A DNA stretch of 64,000 bases from CAG-103 sp905215475 (lineage in GTDB: Bacteria > Bacillota > Clostridia > Oscillospirales > Oscillospiraceae), in NCBI GenBank assembly GCA_905215475.1, contig CAJMPW010000002.1, positions 1-64,000 on the forward strand, read 5' to 3'. A program made the translations under genes and the position numbers. Under the pieces are notes generated by a model, which worked only from the letters and a program-made list of their open reading frames with translations, ran no database searches and had not been told where the DNA came from. Below, piece by piece: positions 18,505-26,532 of this stretch (position 1 is its first letter; the number at the start of each line of letters is the position of its first letter).

Positions 18505-18583
18505 ACACCCCGCAAACATCCGCCCGGTACGCTCGGGCTTGACACCGAAAGGAGGTGCCGGCGATGCCGACAATGATGCGTGA
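18494..18583 (+). other. Short open frame between yfmF and lgt (possible yfmH scar or leader)
   Basis: An ATG at 18494 sits nine bases behind GGAGG inside the end of yfmF and opens a 29-codon frame (MTNKHPANIRPVRSGLTPKG...) that ends inside the first codons of lgt. The ATG overlapping an upstream stop is typical of a coupled next gene, which in relatives would be yfmH. The peptide itself matches nothing I recognise. Confidence 0.35.
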
Positions 18584-19433
18584 CGCTTCCATCAGCTTTC
18601 CCCTGCTCGGCGACTGGAGCATCGACCCGAGCGCGTCGTTCACGCTCTTCGGTCACACGTTTTACTGGTACGGCGTGATCATCGCCGTGGGCTTTATCCT
18701 GGCGATGCTCTACTGCGCGCGGCACTGCCGCCGCTGCGGCATCGAGCCGGACACGCTCTACGATTTTCTCATCTGGATGATCCCGCTGGCCATCATCGGC
18801 GCGCGGCTGTACTACGTCATCTTCCAGTGGAGCGATTACCGCGAGCATCCGCTCAACGCGTTCAAGATCTGGGAGGGTGGGCTCGCCATCTACGGCGGCG
18901 TGATCGCCGGCATCCTGACCGGCGTCGTCTGGTGCCGGAAGAGAAAGATCCCCCTCGGCGCGGTCGCCGATGCGTGCGCGCCCGGTCTGCTCATCGGGCA
19001 GTGCATCGGGCGCTGGGGCAACTTCATCAACCGCGAGGCCTTCGGCCGCGAGACGGCGGCCTTCTCCCGCATGGGGCTGACGCTGCCCGGCCGGGAGACC
19101 GTGTACGTACATCCGACGTTTCTCTATGAGAGTCTGTGGAACTTTGCGGGCTTTCTGATGCTGCACTTCTGGTTCCGAAAGCACGAGCGCAAGTTCGACG
19201 GTGAATGCATCCTGCTCTACGCCGTGTGGTACGGCATCGGCCGCGCACTCATCGAGGGGCTGCGCACCGACAGCCTCTATATCACCGGCACGGACATCCG
19301 TGTCAGCCAGCTGCTGGCCGGTGTGTCGGCGGCGGTCGCTGCCGTCCTGCTCGCGCTGCTCTACACCGGAAAGCTCCGGCATCCGCCGCGCTACGTCGAC
19401 CGCGAGCGCGGTGAGACGCAGCAGGACACCTGA
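18564..19433 (+). CDS. lgt: Phosphatidylglycerol-prolipoprotein diacylglyceryl transferase
   Basis: Lgt adds diacylglycerol to the lipobox cysteine of prolipoproteins at the membrane. The 289-residue protein has about seven hydrophobic segments, the motif GGLAIYGGVIAG, and the Lgt signature GRWGNFINREAFGR at about 150-163, followed by HPTFLYESLWN. AAAGGAGGTG at 18548-18557 places the start at ATG 18564, with ATGs at 18573 and 18576 as alternatives. A substrate in this window is the GH25 lipoprotein at 21820. It probably shares the yfmF transcript. Confidence 0.94.
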   Translation: MPTMMRDASISFPLLGDWSIDPSASFTLFGHTFYWYGVIIAVGFILAMLYCARHCRRCGIEPDTLYDFLIWMIPLAIIGARLYYVIFQWSDYREHPLNAFKIWEGGLAIYGGVIAGILTGVVWCRKRKIPLGAVADACAPGLLIGQCIGRWGNFINREAFGRETAAFSRMGLTLPGRETVYVHPTFLYESLWNFAGFLMLHFWFRKHERKFDGECILLYAVWYGIGRALIEGLRTDSLYITGTDIRVSQLLAGVSAAVAAVLLALLYTGKLRHPPRYVDRERGETQQDT

Positions 19434-19479
19434 TCTTCCCGACCCGTTTTCACGCATATCTATTAGGAGGTTTTGACCC

Positions 19480-19926
19480 ATGAAAGACTACCGTGACATC
19501 CTCAGCACGCTCAAAGACAAGGTCACCGATGTGGCCGGCAAGGCCGTCAGCGACGAGATGCGCGACAAGGTCGCCGGTGCTGCACAGGCCGTGGGCGAGC
19601 GCGCCAAGTACGCCTCGCGCATGACGCGCCTGACCGTGGACTGCAACGCCGAGCTCGAGCGCGTCAAGCGCACCTACGCCGAGATCGGCCGCCTGTACTA
19701 CGAAAACTACCGCGACACGGCCGACGCCTTCCTCGCCGAGCTCTGCCAGCAGGTAACGGACGCCAACGCCCACGTCGCCGAGATGGAGGCGCAGATGGAC
19801 GAGCTGCGCGCCGCCGCGCGGGAATACCGCCCCGCGCCGGAGCTGTACACCATCGACGCAGAGGAGGCCGATGACGCGCAGGGCATCGAGGTTGAAGTGA
19901 TCGAAGAGCCCGCACCGGAGAAATGA
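19480..19926 (+). CDS. Conserved-looking coiled-coil protein, function unknown
   Basis: A 148-residue soluble, acidic protein of mainly helical, Ala/Glu-rich sequence. The N-terminus (MKDYRDILSTLKDKVTDVAG) and the segment CNAELERVKRTYAEIGRLYY to about 120 look like long amphipathic helices; the last 30 residues are acidic and disordered. The ribosome-binding site AGGAGG is strong. A terminator follows at 19938. Length and layout recall small unnamed proteins common in Oscillospiraceae, but no function is known to me. It may belong to the lgt transcript, 46 bp downstream. Confidence 0.7.
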   Translation: MKDYRDILSTLKDKVTDVAGKAVSDEMRDKVAGAAQAVGERAKYASRMTRLTVDCNAELERVKRTYAEIGRLYYENYRDTADAFLAELCQQVTDANAHVAEMEAQMDELRAAAREYRPAPELYTIDAEEADDAQGIEVEVIEEPAPEK

Positions 19927-19937
19927 GCCAAACGCAA

Positions 19938-19980
19938 ACACCCCCGCCGCAGCTTTGTGAGCTGCGGCGGGGGTGTTTTT
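19938..19980. terminator. Bidirectional terminator between the coiled-coil gene and the subtilase gene
   Basis: A 16-bp perfect stem (19938-19953 with 19961-19976), seven-base loop, TTTTT on the plus side. It serves two convergent genes ending at 19926 and 19991; the minus-side T tract is weaker. Confidence 0.9.
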
Positions 19981-19990
19981 ATACCGTGTA

Positions 19991-21808
19991 TTATTTCTTT
20001 TCGCAGTAGGCCATGAGAATGGTCGCAATCTGCGCGCGGCTGGCGTAGCCGCGCGGCATGAGCAGCACGCCGTCCTTCGTGCCGACACCGCTGATCAGCC
20101 CCTGCTCGACCGCCCACGTGAGCGCAGCATAAGCATAGCCCGCAACATCTGCCACATCCGAGAAGCCCTTGAGCGTACTGCCGGCCATCACGGGGCTGCC
20201 GGACTGCTTATAGAGGATCAGCGCAAAATCCTGCCGCGCGATCGGTGCCTCGGGGTCAAAGGTGGTCTCCGACGTGCCGGACACGAGCCCCGTGCGATGC
20301 GCCCAGCGCACCGCCGAATAGTACCACGCACCGGGCGCGACATCGGTAAACGGCAGCGTGCCCGCAGTCTCCGGTCTGCCGGCCGCCGCCCAGAGCAGCT
20401 GCACGATCTGCGCGCGCGTGGCACGCATATCCGGTGAGACGGTGGCCGTCGCCGTGCCGGACATCAGCCCCGCGGCAATGCAGTAGTCGAGCCCCGCATG
20501 CGCCCAGTTGTCCGGCGCGGGCATATCCCGAAAGCGCTGCCCCGGGCACAGCCGGTCGTGAAAATACTGCGTGAGCACCGGCAGACCGTAGCCATACGCA
20601 TCGTCCCGGCCGGGATCGCCGAGATCGTCGGCGTAGCGGTAGAGCATCCGGCGCACGCCCGCAGCGCTCAGCCCCGGCTGCGCGATCTGGACGCAGGCCG
20701 ACGCCGCCGCGATATGGGGCGCGGCAAACGACGTGCCGCTGCGCACGGATGTGCCGCCGCCCGGCGCCGCAACGATGACGCTCGAGCCCGGCGCACACAG
20801 ATCCACCGATGCGCCGGCCGAGGAATAGCTGCCGTCAAACTTGCGGCTGCGATCCACGCCCGAGACCGAGATCACCGCCTCCTGATTGGCCGGGTAGACA
20901 TCGTCGGCGTTGCCGGTGGGGTTGCTCTGGCTGCGGTTGCCCGCCGCCGCGACCACGACCGTACCGGAGGCATACGCCTGCGCGAGGACGCTATTTAAAA
21001 AGGTGTAGCCCTTTTCGATGGCATTGGTCCAGCCGAGGCTGAGGTTGACGACGGACGCGCCGTTTTCCAGCGCATACTCGAGCGCCGTGAGCACGCGCGA
21101 CGCTTTCGACATATTGTCGTCATCATACACACGCAGCACCATCACGCGCACCGCGTCGGGCGTGAGGTCGGCAATGAGTCCGGCCGTGGCCGTGCCGTGA
21201 CCGTTGATGTCTGTGACGTCTGCCGTGGCGTTGGCAAAGTCATAGCTGGAGGGCGACACGCGTCCCCGGAGCATTGCGTGCGTGCAGTCCGCGCCCGTAT
21301 CGATGACGGCGACCGTGACGCTGCTGCCGGCCGGCAGCAGCAGCTGCGCCTGATGACGCAGCGTCGTAAAGCCCATGGCGCGGCCGCCCCAAGAATAGCT
21401 GGGCGTCTCGTCCCAGAGACCGGACAGCGTCTCCTCCGCCGAGAACGTCTCATCGAGGAAGCAGTCCGTCACGTTGGGGTCTGCGCGCAGCTGCGCCAGC
21501 GCGCGCTGCGCGGCCGCCTCATCGGAAAACTCCAGCACATATTCCCGCCACGCCGCCAGATGCAGCACACGGTCGGCGCCGTACCCGTCGGTGAGCGTGC
21601 TTGCAAAGGCGATCACGCGCATGGGCTCAGCCGCCGCAGTGCGCGCGCGAAACAGGCCGCGGCGCGGCGTCGCCGGTGCGGACATCGCCTGCGCCAGCTC
21701 CAGCGCACTGCCGACCTCAACGGGCTGCGTCTGCAGCGCAGCCGCCGGCAGCGCCAGCGAGTACAAAAGCGTGAACGCAAGCAGCAGGGTCAAAAACCGT
21801 CTCTTCAT
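19991..21808 (-). CDS. Secreted subtilisin-like serine protease with three SLH domains
   Basis: A 605-residue cell-surface S8 protease. A signal peptide covers about 1-25 (KRRFLTLLLAFTLLYSLALP). A divergent propeptide precedes the catalytic domain with Asp170 in VAVIDTGADC, His204 in INGHGTATAG, the oxyanion Asn291 in AAAGNRS and Ser360 in SGTSFAAPH. From about 425 three SLH domains follow, which should hold the enzyme on secondary cell-wall polymers. ATG 21808 is preferred, with GAGGAGG six bases upstream; an upstream in-frame ATG lies inside the GH25 gene. It is 11 bases downstream of the lysozyme gene, so the two are probably co-expressed for wall or surface protein turnover. Confidence 0.92.
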   Translation of the reverse strand: MKRRFLTLLLAFTLLYSLALPAAALQTQPVEVGSALELAQAMSAPATPRRGLFRARTAAAEPMRVIAFASTLTDGYGADRVLHLAAWREYVLEFSDEAAAQRALAQLRADPNVTDCFLDETFSAEETLSGLWDETPSYSWGGRAMGFTTLRHQAQLLLPAGSSVTVAVIDTGADCTHAMLRGRVSPSSYDFANATADVTDINGHGTATAGLIADLTPDAVRVMVLRVYDDDNMSKASRVLTALEYALENGASVVNLSLGWTNAIEKGYTFLNSVLAQAYASGTVVVAAAGNRSQSNPTGNADDVYPANQEAVISVSGVDRSRKFDGSYSSAGASVDLCAPGSSVIVAAPGGGTSVRSGTSFAAPHIAAASACVQIAQPGLSAAGVRRMLYRYADDLGDPGRDDAYGYGLPVLTQYFHDRLCPGQRFRDMPAPDNWAHAGLDYCIAAGLMSGTATATVSPDMRATRAQIVQLLWAAAGRPETAGTLPFTDVAPGAWYYSAVRWAHRTGLVSGTSETTFDPEAPIARQDFALILYKQSGSPVMAGSTLKGFSDVADVAGYAYAALTWAVEQGLISGVGTKDGVLLMPRGYASRAQIATILMAYCEKK

Positions 21809-21819
21809 GCAGCGCCTCC

Positions 21820-22707
21820 TCACGTTGCGATCGGTACAAACCACAGGTCGCGGTCAACATTGCCGGTGATGCCCGGCACCGTGCCCTGATAGCTGTACTG
21901 CCAGAAATCATGCGCGTAGTAAAAATCGTCCGCCGTGCCCGGCGCGCTCACCCAGAAGGCATAGTCCTTGAGCTGTGTGAAGTCATAGTCATAGTACCCC
22001 TGCCAGCGGTTGCCGTAGACGGCGGCATCGTAGCCCGCGGCCTCGACCGCGGCGCAAAACGCGACGGCGCAGGCCGTGACGTCCTCACCGGTCATCTCCG
22101 CCGTGCGCACCGTGTCACCGGATGCGACCGAGCTCGGGTCGATGTTCTCCCAGTCGAACACGAGCGGCATATCGATCTGAAAATCACGCGCCGCATCGAC
22201 CAGCCACTGCGCCTCCTCGGCCGCTTCCTCGGGCGAGATCGCCTGCGAGAAGAAGTACAGCCCCACGCGCAGCCCGGCGGCACGCGCCCCGGCGACGTTC
22301 TGGCGGAAGCGGTCGTCCTCGACGATGCCGCCCTTGCCGTAGCCGCGGTAGCCCGCGCGGATGAAGGCGAAGTCGATGCCGGAGTCCGCGACGGCCTGCC
22401 AGTCGATCTCCTGCTGGAAGGTGGACACGTCGATGCCCTGCAGCGCACGGTAAGCCGTGCCGGTATAGGTCACGGTGCCGTCATCGCGGACGGAGAAGTC
22501 CCCCGCCGCGATTGCAAATTTGTCCACACCCTTTGCCGGGGTGATCCACGCGGTGGTGACGCCGGTGTTGACCTCTACCTGACCGATGTGCAGCTCGCGC
22601 ACGGAGCAGCCCGTCAGCGAGCAGAGCAGCAGCGCACTGAGCAAAACGGGCAGCGCACGGTGCAGGAAGGCGCCGATATTCTTTCTGTTTCTATCTGTGT
22701 GTTTCAT
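21820..22707 (-). CDS. GH25 lysozyme-like lipoprotein
   Basis: A 295-residue glycoside hydrolase family 25 (lysozyme) enzyme. The N-terminus is a lipoprotein signal with lipobox LTGC, so the mature protein is a membrane-anchored lipoprotein processed by Lgt. The catalytic domain starts at about 88 with GIDVSTFQQEIDWQAVADSG and contains FIRAGYRGYGKGG and the acidic pair in VFDWENID. It should cleave the beta-1,4 bond of peptidoglycan. The start at 22707 has only a weak ribosome-binding site and overlaps the preceding small gene by 17 bp, suggesting coupling. Confidence 0.9.
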   Translation of the reverse strand: MKHTDRNRKNIGAFLHRALPVLLSALLLCSLTGCSVRELHIGQVEVNTGVTTAWITPAKGVDKFAIAAGDFSVRDDGTVTYTGTAYRALQGIDVSTFQQEIDWQAVADSGIDFAFIRAGYRGYGKGGIVEDDRFRQNVAGARAAGLRVGLYFFSQAISPEEAAEEAQWLVDAARDFQIDMPLVFDWENIDPSSVASGDTVRTAEMTGEDVTACAVAFCAAVEAAGYDAAVYGNRWQGYYDYDFTQLKDYAFWVSAPGTADDFYYAHDFWQYSYQGTVPGITGNVDRDLWFVPIAT

Positions 22708-22969
22708 GCCGCCAGTATAGCACACCCGGCGCCGGAACGCAATCCGCGCACGGTGCGCGGCTGTCGGGATCATAATAATGTGCGAGATAGCCCGCCGTGC
22801 GCAGCGTCTCGCCCGCCATCTCTTCCAGCCGCGCGATCCGCTCGCACAGCTCTCGCCGGGCGCGTCCGGAGCGCGGCATCGCCGCCAGCTCCAGCCGCAG
22901 TTCGGCCGCACGCGCACGCAGCGCGCAGCCCGTGGCGCGGTATTGCGCCGCAAGTTCGTTCAGTTGCAT
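22691..22969 (-). CDS. Small helical protein, function unknown
   Basis: A 92-residue protein with a near-ideal GGAGGAAACGG before ATG 22969. It reads as two or three amphipathic helices (LRARAAELRLELAAMP, then RRELCERIARLEEMAGETLR), then a short tail AHYYDPDSRAPCADC. The layout resembles small unnamed Oscillospiraceae proteins of the type helix-helix-YY. It overlaps the start of the GH25 gene by 17 bp, and the pair with the subtilase form a leftward cluster. It is divergent from the tRNA genes. Confidence 0.65.
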   Translation of the reverse strand: MQLNELAAQYRATGCALRARAAELRLELAAMPRSGRARRELCERIARLEEMAGETLRTAGYLAHYYDPDSRAPCADCVPAPGVLYWRHETHR

Positions 22970-23009
22970 CCGTTTCCTCCAAAAACATTTGATTTTCCGA
23001 AAATTTTTG

Positions 23010-23038
23010 TTGACAAACATAGTCCGGTTTGCTATGAT
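23010..23038 (+). promoter_or_regulatory. Promoter of the tRNA-Thr/tRNA-Tyr operon
   Basis: TTGACA (23010-23015), 17-bp spacer, TATGAT (23033-23038). The predicted start lies about 10 bases before the tRNA-Thr gene. Confidence 0.85.
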
Positions 23039-23055
23039 ACATAAGCCGGTGTTGT

Positions 23056-23131
23056 GCTGGTATAGCTCAGTTGGTAGAGCAGCTGATTTGTAATCAGCAG
23101 GTCGGGGGTTCGAGTCCGTCTACCAGCTCCA
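23056..23131 (+). tRNA. tRNA-Thr (anticodon TGT)
   Basis: Cloverleaf with acceptor GCTGGTA (23056-23062) paired to TACCAGC (23121-23127), anticodon arm GCTGA-TTTGTAA-TCAGC with TGT at 23089-23091, T-loop GTTCGAG and encoded CCA at 23129-23131. Confidence 0.95.
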
Positions 23132-23151
23132 CCTACTGACGAATTGCATAT

Positions 23152-23236
23152 GGGGGAATTCCCGAGTGGCCAAAGGGGACAGACTGTAAATCTGCTGGCA
23201 ATGCCTTCGATGGTTCGAATCCATCTTCCCCCACCA
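23152..23236 (+). tRNA. tRNA-Tyr (anticodon GTA)
   Basis: Class II tRNA of 85 bases with a long variable arm. Acceptor GGGGGAA (23152-23158) pairs with TTCCCCC (23226-23232), anticodon GTA at 23186-23188, T-loop GTTCGAA, encoded CCA at 23234-23236. The last A is also the first base of the terminator stem. Confidence 0.96.
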
Positions 23237-23273
23237 AAAATACCGATTGTCCTTCTGGACGGTCGGTATTTTT
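23236..23273 (+). terminator. First terminator after tRNA-Tyr
   Basis: An 11-bp stem (23236-23246 with 23263-23273) with an inner GTCC-TTCT-GGAC hairpin; the 3' arm ends in TTTTT. Confidence 0.85.
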
Positions 23274-23334
23274 CTTTGCCAGGAAGATGGAGTCGAAGTT
23301 GATCCCCGTCAGGGGAAATCCATCTTCCCCCACC

Positions 23335-23372
23335 AAAAATACCGATTGTCCTTCTGGACGGTCGGTATTTTT
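23335..23372 (+). terminator. Second, duplicated terminator after tRNA-Tyr
   Basis: Identical to the terminator 99 bp upstream; part of the tandem repeat. Confidence 0.85.
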
Positions 23373-23451
23373 CTTTGCCAGGAAGATGGAGTCGAAGTTG
23401 ATCCCCGTCAGGGGAAATCCATCTTCCCCCACCAAAAATACCGATCGTTCG

Positions 23452-23477
23452 CCCGTCCGCTCAGCGGACGGGTTTTT
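23452..23477 (+). terminator. Third terminator after the tRNA repeat
   Basis: A perfect 9-bp stem CCCGTCCGC/GCGGACGGG with a TCA loop, then TTTTT. It directly follows the partial third repeat unit and is probably the backstop of the tRNA operon. Confidence 0.85.
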
Positions 23478-23490
23478 CGTCCGCCTCCGC

Positions 23491-23661
23491 TCACGGCTGC
23501 ACCTCGGCGCTCAGCCGCTGCGCCAGCTCCCGGCGCGACAGCCCGCTCACCAGCGCGTCAAAGCAGTCGGCGCACACCGTCAGCCCGCCGCGCGCACACG
23601 GCCACAAATACGCCTCCGCCCACTCCGGCAGCGGCGCAAAGCACACCTCACATCGCCGCAT
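23491..23661 (-). CDS. Small double-CxxC protein, function unknown
   Basis: A 56-residue frame starting at ATG 23661, eight bases behind AAGGGG (an ATG at 23667 is less well spaced). It begins MRRCEVCFAPLPEWAEAYLW and has a second Cys pair in TVCADC, giving a C-x2-C ... C-x2-C pattern that suggests a zinc ribbon. The C-terminal part (LSRRELAQRLSAEV) looks helical. A leftward promoter candidate lies at 23720-23746. It stops 14 bases before the tRNA-side terminator. I do not recognise the family. Framing and signals support a real gene. Confidence 0.55.
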   Translation of the reverse strand: MRRCEVCFAPLPEWAEAYLWPCARGGLTVCADCFDALVSGLSRRELAQRLSAEVQP

Positions 23662-23988
23662 CCACATCACCCCTTTCCGGTTGAAAAATTATTATGCGTT
23701 TGAATAACTTCGCCCTTAGATTATACTCATTAGGATAATTTGTCAAGCAGTATTTTTGCACTTGCATAAAAATTGCTATAACAGACTGTCGAGCTCGTGG
23801 AATGTCGTTTTTTTGACGAAAACAGCATGATAAAATGTTCACTTTCTGACTTTTTGCACAAAAAAAGAAAGAAATTATATGGAAAACGGATATTGCAATC
23901 TTTCTCCGTTTGCGTTACCATGATGAAGGAAATTGGCCACTCAGGCCATTTATGAGAGCAAAGTGAATAACAAGAAAGAGGTAAGAAA
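23662..23988. other. Intergenic region upstream of gdhA, AT-rich, no gene
   Basis: This 327-bp stretch is markedly AT-richer than the neighbouring genes. It holds the leftward promoter noted above and a rightward TATAAC near 23775-23780 with TTGC-like hexamers upstream, possibly for gdhA. The leader of about 200 bases has A-rich runs (AAAAAAAGAAAGAAA near 23860), but no recognisable riboswitch. Confidence 0.5.
23720..23746 (-). promoter_or_regulatory. Candidate promoter of the small double-CxxC gene
   Basis: On the minus strand TTGACA (23746-23741) and TATAAT (23725-23720) are both perfect but separated by only 15 bp. Confidence 0.4.
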
Positions 23989-25338
23989 ATGATTAACAAC
24001 GCCTATCTGAACCGCGTCTTCGCAGACCTTCAGAAGAATCATCCCAACGAGCCCGAGTTCCTTCAGGCCGTTGATGAAGTCTTTGAGAGCCTCCAGTATG
24101 TCGTCGACAAGCACCCCGAGTGGGAAGAAGCCGGCCTCATGGAGCGCTTCGTCGAGCCCGAGCGCATCATCATCTTCCGCGTTCCCTGGGTCGATGACAA
24201 CGGCAAGGTCCAGGTCAACCGCGGCTACCGTGTGCAGTTCAACTCCGCGATCGGCCCCTACAAGGGCGGTCTGCGCTTCCACCCGTCGGTCAACCTGTCC
24301 GTCGTCAAGTTCCTCGGCTTCGAGCAGATCCTCAAAAACTCCCTGACCACCCTGCCCATGGGCGGCGGCAAGGGCGGCTCCGACTTTGACCCCCACGGCA
24401 AGTCCGACGGCGAGGTCATGCGCTTCTGCCAGAGCTTCATCACCGAGCTCTACCGTCACATCGGCCAGTTCACCGACACTCCGGCGGGCGACATCGGCGT
24501 CGGCGCGCGCGAGATCGGCTACATGTACGGCCAGTACAAGAAGATCGTCGACCGCTTTGAGGGCGGCGTCCTCACCGGTAAGGGCCTGACCTACGGCGGC
24601 TCTCTCGCCCGCACGCAGGCCACCGGCTACGGCATCTGCTACTTCTCCGACGAAGTGCTCAAGCACCTGAGAAACGACAGCTTCGAGGGCAAGAAGGTCA
24701 TCGTGTCCGGCTCCGGCAACGTCGCGCAGTACTGCGCGCAGAAGTGCACCGAGCTCGGCGGCAAGGTCATCGCGATGAGCGACTCCAAGGGCTACATCTA
24801 CGATCCCAACGGCGTCAACCTTGACGTGCTGTTCGACATCAAGCAGAAGCGCCGCGCACGCATCAGCGTCTACGCCGACGAAGTCCCCGGCAGCGAGTAT
24901 CACGAGGGCTGCAAGGACATCTGGACCGTGCCGTGCGACATCGCCATGCCGTGCGCATCCCAGAACGAGATGGACGTTGAGGGCGCGAAGGCCGTCATCG
25001 CCAACGGCGCTATGGCCGTGTTCGAAGGCGCCAATATGCCGCTGACCCCCGAGGCCATCAGCGCGGTCATCGAGGCCGGCCTGCTCTACACGCCGGGCAA
25101 GGCTTCCAACGCGGGCGGCGTCGCCACCTCCGGTCTGGAAATGAGCCAGAACTCCCTGCGCATGAGCTGGAGCTTCGAGGAAGTTGACGAGAAGCTGCAC
25201 GGCATCATGAAGAGCATCTTCAAAGCCTGCTACGACGCTTCCGTCGAGTGCGGCCAGCCGGGCAACATGATGCTCGGTGCGAACGTTGCCGGCTTCCTGA
25301 AGGTCGCCGACGCCATGATGGCTCAGGGCATCGTGTAA
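23989..25338 (+). CDS. gdhA: NADP-type glutamate dehydrogenase
   Basis: A 449-residue hexameric glutamate dehydrogenase catalysing reversible reductive amination of 2-oxoglutarate. The N-terminal domain has the substrate-binding lysines in NSAIGPYKGGLRFHPSV and the catalytic Lys/Asp region MGGGKGGSDFDPHGKSD. The Rossmann domain carries VSGSGNVAQYCAQKC. Length and motifs match the short, anabolic NADP-linked bacterial form; cofactor preference is inferred. The ribosome-binding site is AAGAGGTAAG. Single-gene unit with its own terminator. Codons are strongly biased to C-ending forms, as expected for high expression. Confidence 0.95.
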   Translation: MINNAYLNRVFADLQKNHPNEPEFLQAVDEVFESLQYVVDKHPEWEEAGLMERFVEPERIIIFRVPWVDDNGKVQVNRGYRVQFNSAIGPYKGGLRFHPSVNLSVVKFLGFEQILKNSLTTLPMGGGKGGSDFDPHGKSDGEVMRFCQSFITELYRHIGQFTDTPAGDIGVGAREIGYMYGQYKKIVDRFEGGVLTGKGLTYGGSLARTQATGYGICYFSDEVLKHLRNDSFEGKKVIVSGSGNVAQYCAQKCTELGGKVIAMSDSKGYIYDPNGVNLDVLFDIKQKRRARISVYADEVPGSEYHEGCKDIWTVPCDIAMPCASQNEMDVEGAKAVIANGAMAVFEGANMPLTPEAISAVIEAGLLYTPGKASNAGGVATSGLEMSQNSLRMSWSFEEVDEKLHGIMKSIFKACYDASVECGQPGNMMLGANVAGFLKVADAMMAQGIV

Positions 25339-25366
25339 GCTCTGAAGCATCCCGAAAAAACGAACG

Positions 25367-25402
25367 AAGGTCCCCGAAGCAGCCGCTTCGGGGACCTTTT
25401 TG
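25367..25402 (+). terminator. Terminator of gdhA
   Basis: A 14-bp stem (25367-25380 with 25385-25398), AGCC loop, T tract. It lies 28 bp after the gdhA stop. Confidence 0.9.
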
Positions 25403-25430
25403 TCTGCGCAGCGCACGCAAAACAAGCCCT

Positions 25431-25459
25431 TTGCGCAGCGAGGCAAACCGTGCTATAAT
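25431..25459 (+). promoter_or_regulatory. Promoter of mutY
   Basis: TTGCGC (25431-25436), 17-bp spacer, TATAAT (25454-25459). The leader to ATG 25490 is about 24 bases and contains GGGAGGTG. Confidence 0.75.
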
Positions 25460-25489
25460 GGGCGCAGATTTTTTTCGGGAGGTGCAGCC

Positions 25490-26527
25490 ATGGACACGCA
25501 GAGACTATCCCAGACAGTGCAGCCGCTGCTCGACTGGTTTCGGACGCACGCACGCACACTGCCGTGGCGCGCCGACCGCGAGCCGTACCACGTGTGGCTC
25601 TCGGAGATCATGCTGCAGCAGACGCGCGTCGAGGCCGTGCGCGGGTATTACGCGCGCTTTCTTGCGGCCGCGCCGGATGTATTCGCGCTCGCGGCGCTGC
25701 CGGAGGCGCAGCTGCTCAAGCTCTGGGAAGGGCTGGGGTACTACAACCGCGCGCGCAAGGCGCAGGAATGCGCCCGCGTGATCGCGGCGCGCGGCGGCGT
25801 CTGGCCGGACACGGTCGAGGCGCTGCGCGCGCTGCCGGGCATCGGACCGTACACCGCCGGGGCGATCGCCTCGATCTGCTTCGAGCGCCCGGCCGCCGCC
25901 GTGGACGGCAACGTGCTGCGCGTGTGTGCGCGCGTGCTCGACGATGCGACACCCATCGACAACGCCGCGCACAAGGCGGCGCTCACCGCAGCGCTGAGCG
26001 CGTGCTACCCCGCCGGGCACTGCGGCGATTTTACACAGGCGCTCATGGAGCTCGGTGCGACCGTCTGCGGTCCGAACCGCGCGCCGCAGTGTGCAGACTG
26101 CCCGCTCGCGCAGCTGTGTCTCGCGCGCGCACACGGCACGGCCTCCGCCCTGCCGGTCAAAGCGCCGAAGCGCGCCAAGCGCCCGGAGGAGCACACCGTA
26201 TTCTGCCTGCGCTGCGGCGACCGGCTTGCCGTCCAGCGGCGGCCGGACAGCGGACTGCTTGCCGGGCTCTGGCAGCTGCCGAACACGCCGGGGCTGCTCG
26301 ACGAGCAGCAGGCGGGCGCATTTGCCAGCGGTCAGGGGCTCGGCGATGTGCGGTTGCGCAGCGCGCGCGACGGCAAGCACATCTTCACGCACATCGTCTG
26401 GACGATGCGCTGCTACACGCTCGAGTGCTCGGCCATGCCGCCGCAATACCGCTGGGCAGCGCCGGATGAGCTGCGCACGGAGATCTCCCTGCCGACCGCG
26501 TTCCGGCAGTTTCTGGATGACGAATGA
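25490..26527 (+). CDS. mutY: A/G-specific adenine glycosylase
   Basis: MutY removes adenine mispaired with 8-oxoguanine. The 345 residues show the helix-hairpin-helix domain with Glu in SEIMLQQTRV, ALPGIGPYTAGAI, the catalytic Asp in AAVDGNVLRV and the four iron-sulfur cysteines in CGPNRAPQCADCPLAQLC. The C-terminal NUDIX-like domain that reads 8-oxoG starts near 225. ATG 25490 is preferred with GGGAGGTG upstream and a consensus promoter; a longer frame reaches back into the gdhA terminator and is rejected. Confidence 0.93.
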   Translation: MDTQRLSQTVQPLLDWFRTHARTLPWRADREPYHVWLSEIMLQQTRVEAVRGYYARFLAAAPDVFALAALPEAQLLKLWEGLGYYNRARKAQECARVIAARGGVWPDTVEALRALPGIGPYTAGAIASICFERPAAAVDGNVLRVCARVLDDATPIDNAAHKAALTAALSACYPAGHCGDFTQALMELGATVCGPNRAPQCADCPLAQLCLARAHGTASALPVKAPKRAKRPEEHTVFCLRCGDRLAVQRRPDSGLLAGLWQLPNTPGLLDEQQAGAFASGQGLGDVRLRSARDGKHIFTHIVWTMRCYTLECSAMPPQYRWAAPDELRTEISLPTAFRQFLDDE

Positions 26528-26532
26528 CAAAA

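Larger units (their letters stand above)
23218..23445 (+). repeat. 99-bp tandem repeat made of the tRNA-Tyr 3' end plus its terminator (2.3 copies)
   Basis: Unit 1 is 23218-23316, unit 2 is 23317-23415 and a partial unit 3 runs to 23445. Units 1 and 2 are identical. Each carries the tRNA-Tyr T-arm 3' strand, acceptor 3' strand and CCA (ATCCATCTTCCCCCACCA), then the terminator hairpin, then GGAAGATGGA pairing with TCCATCTTCC of the next unit around a CCCC-GTCA-GGGG hairpin. The result is one real tRNA followed by two tRNA-tail mimics and two terminators. An antisense frame with a repeated peptide is a by-product and is not a gene. Confidence 0.9.

Noticed and set aside
23133..23435. Minus-strand frame encoding a repeated 33-residue peptide
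   Set aside because: It is the antisense of tRNA-Tyr and its duplicated tail, a well-known source of false proteins.
23218..23445. CRISPR-like array
   Set aside because: The units are contiguous 99-bp tandem repeats containing a tRNA end, without spacers, and no cas genes are present.
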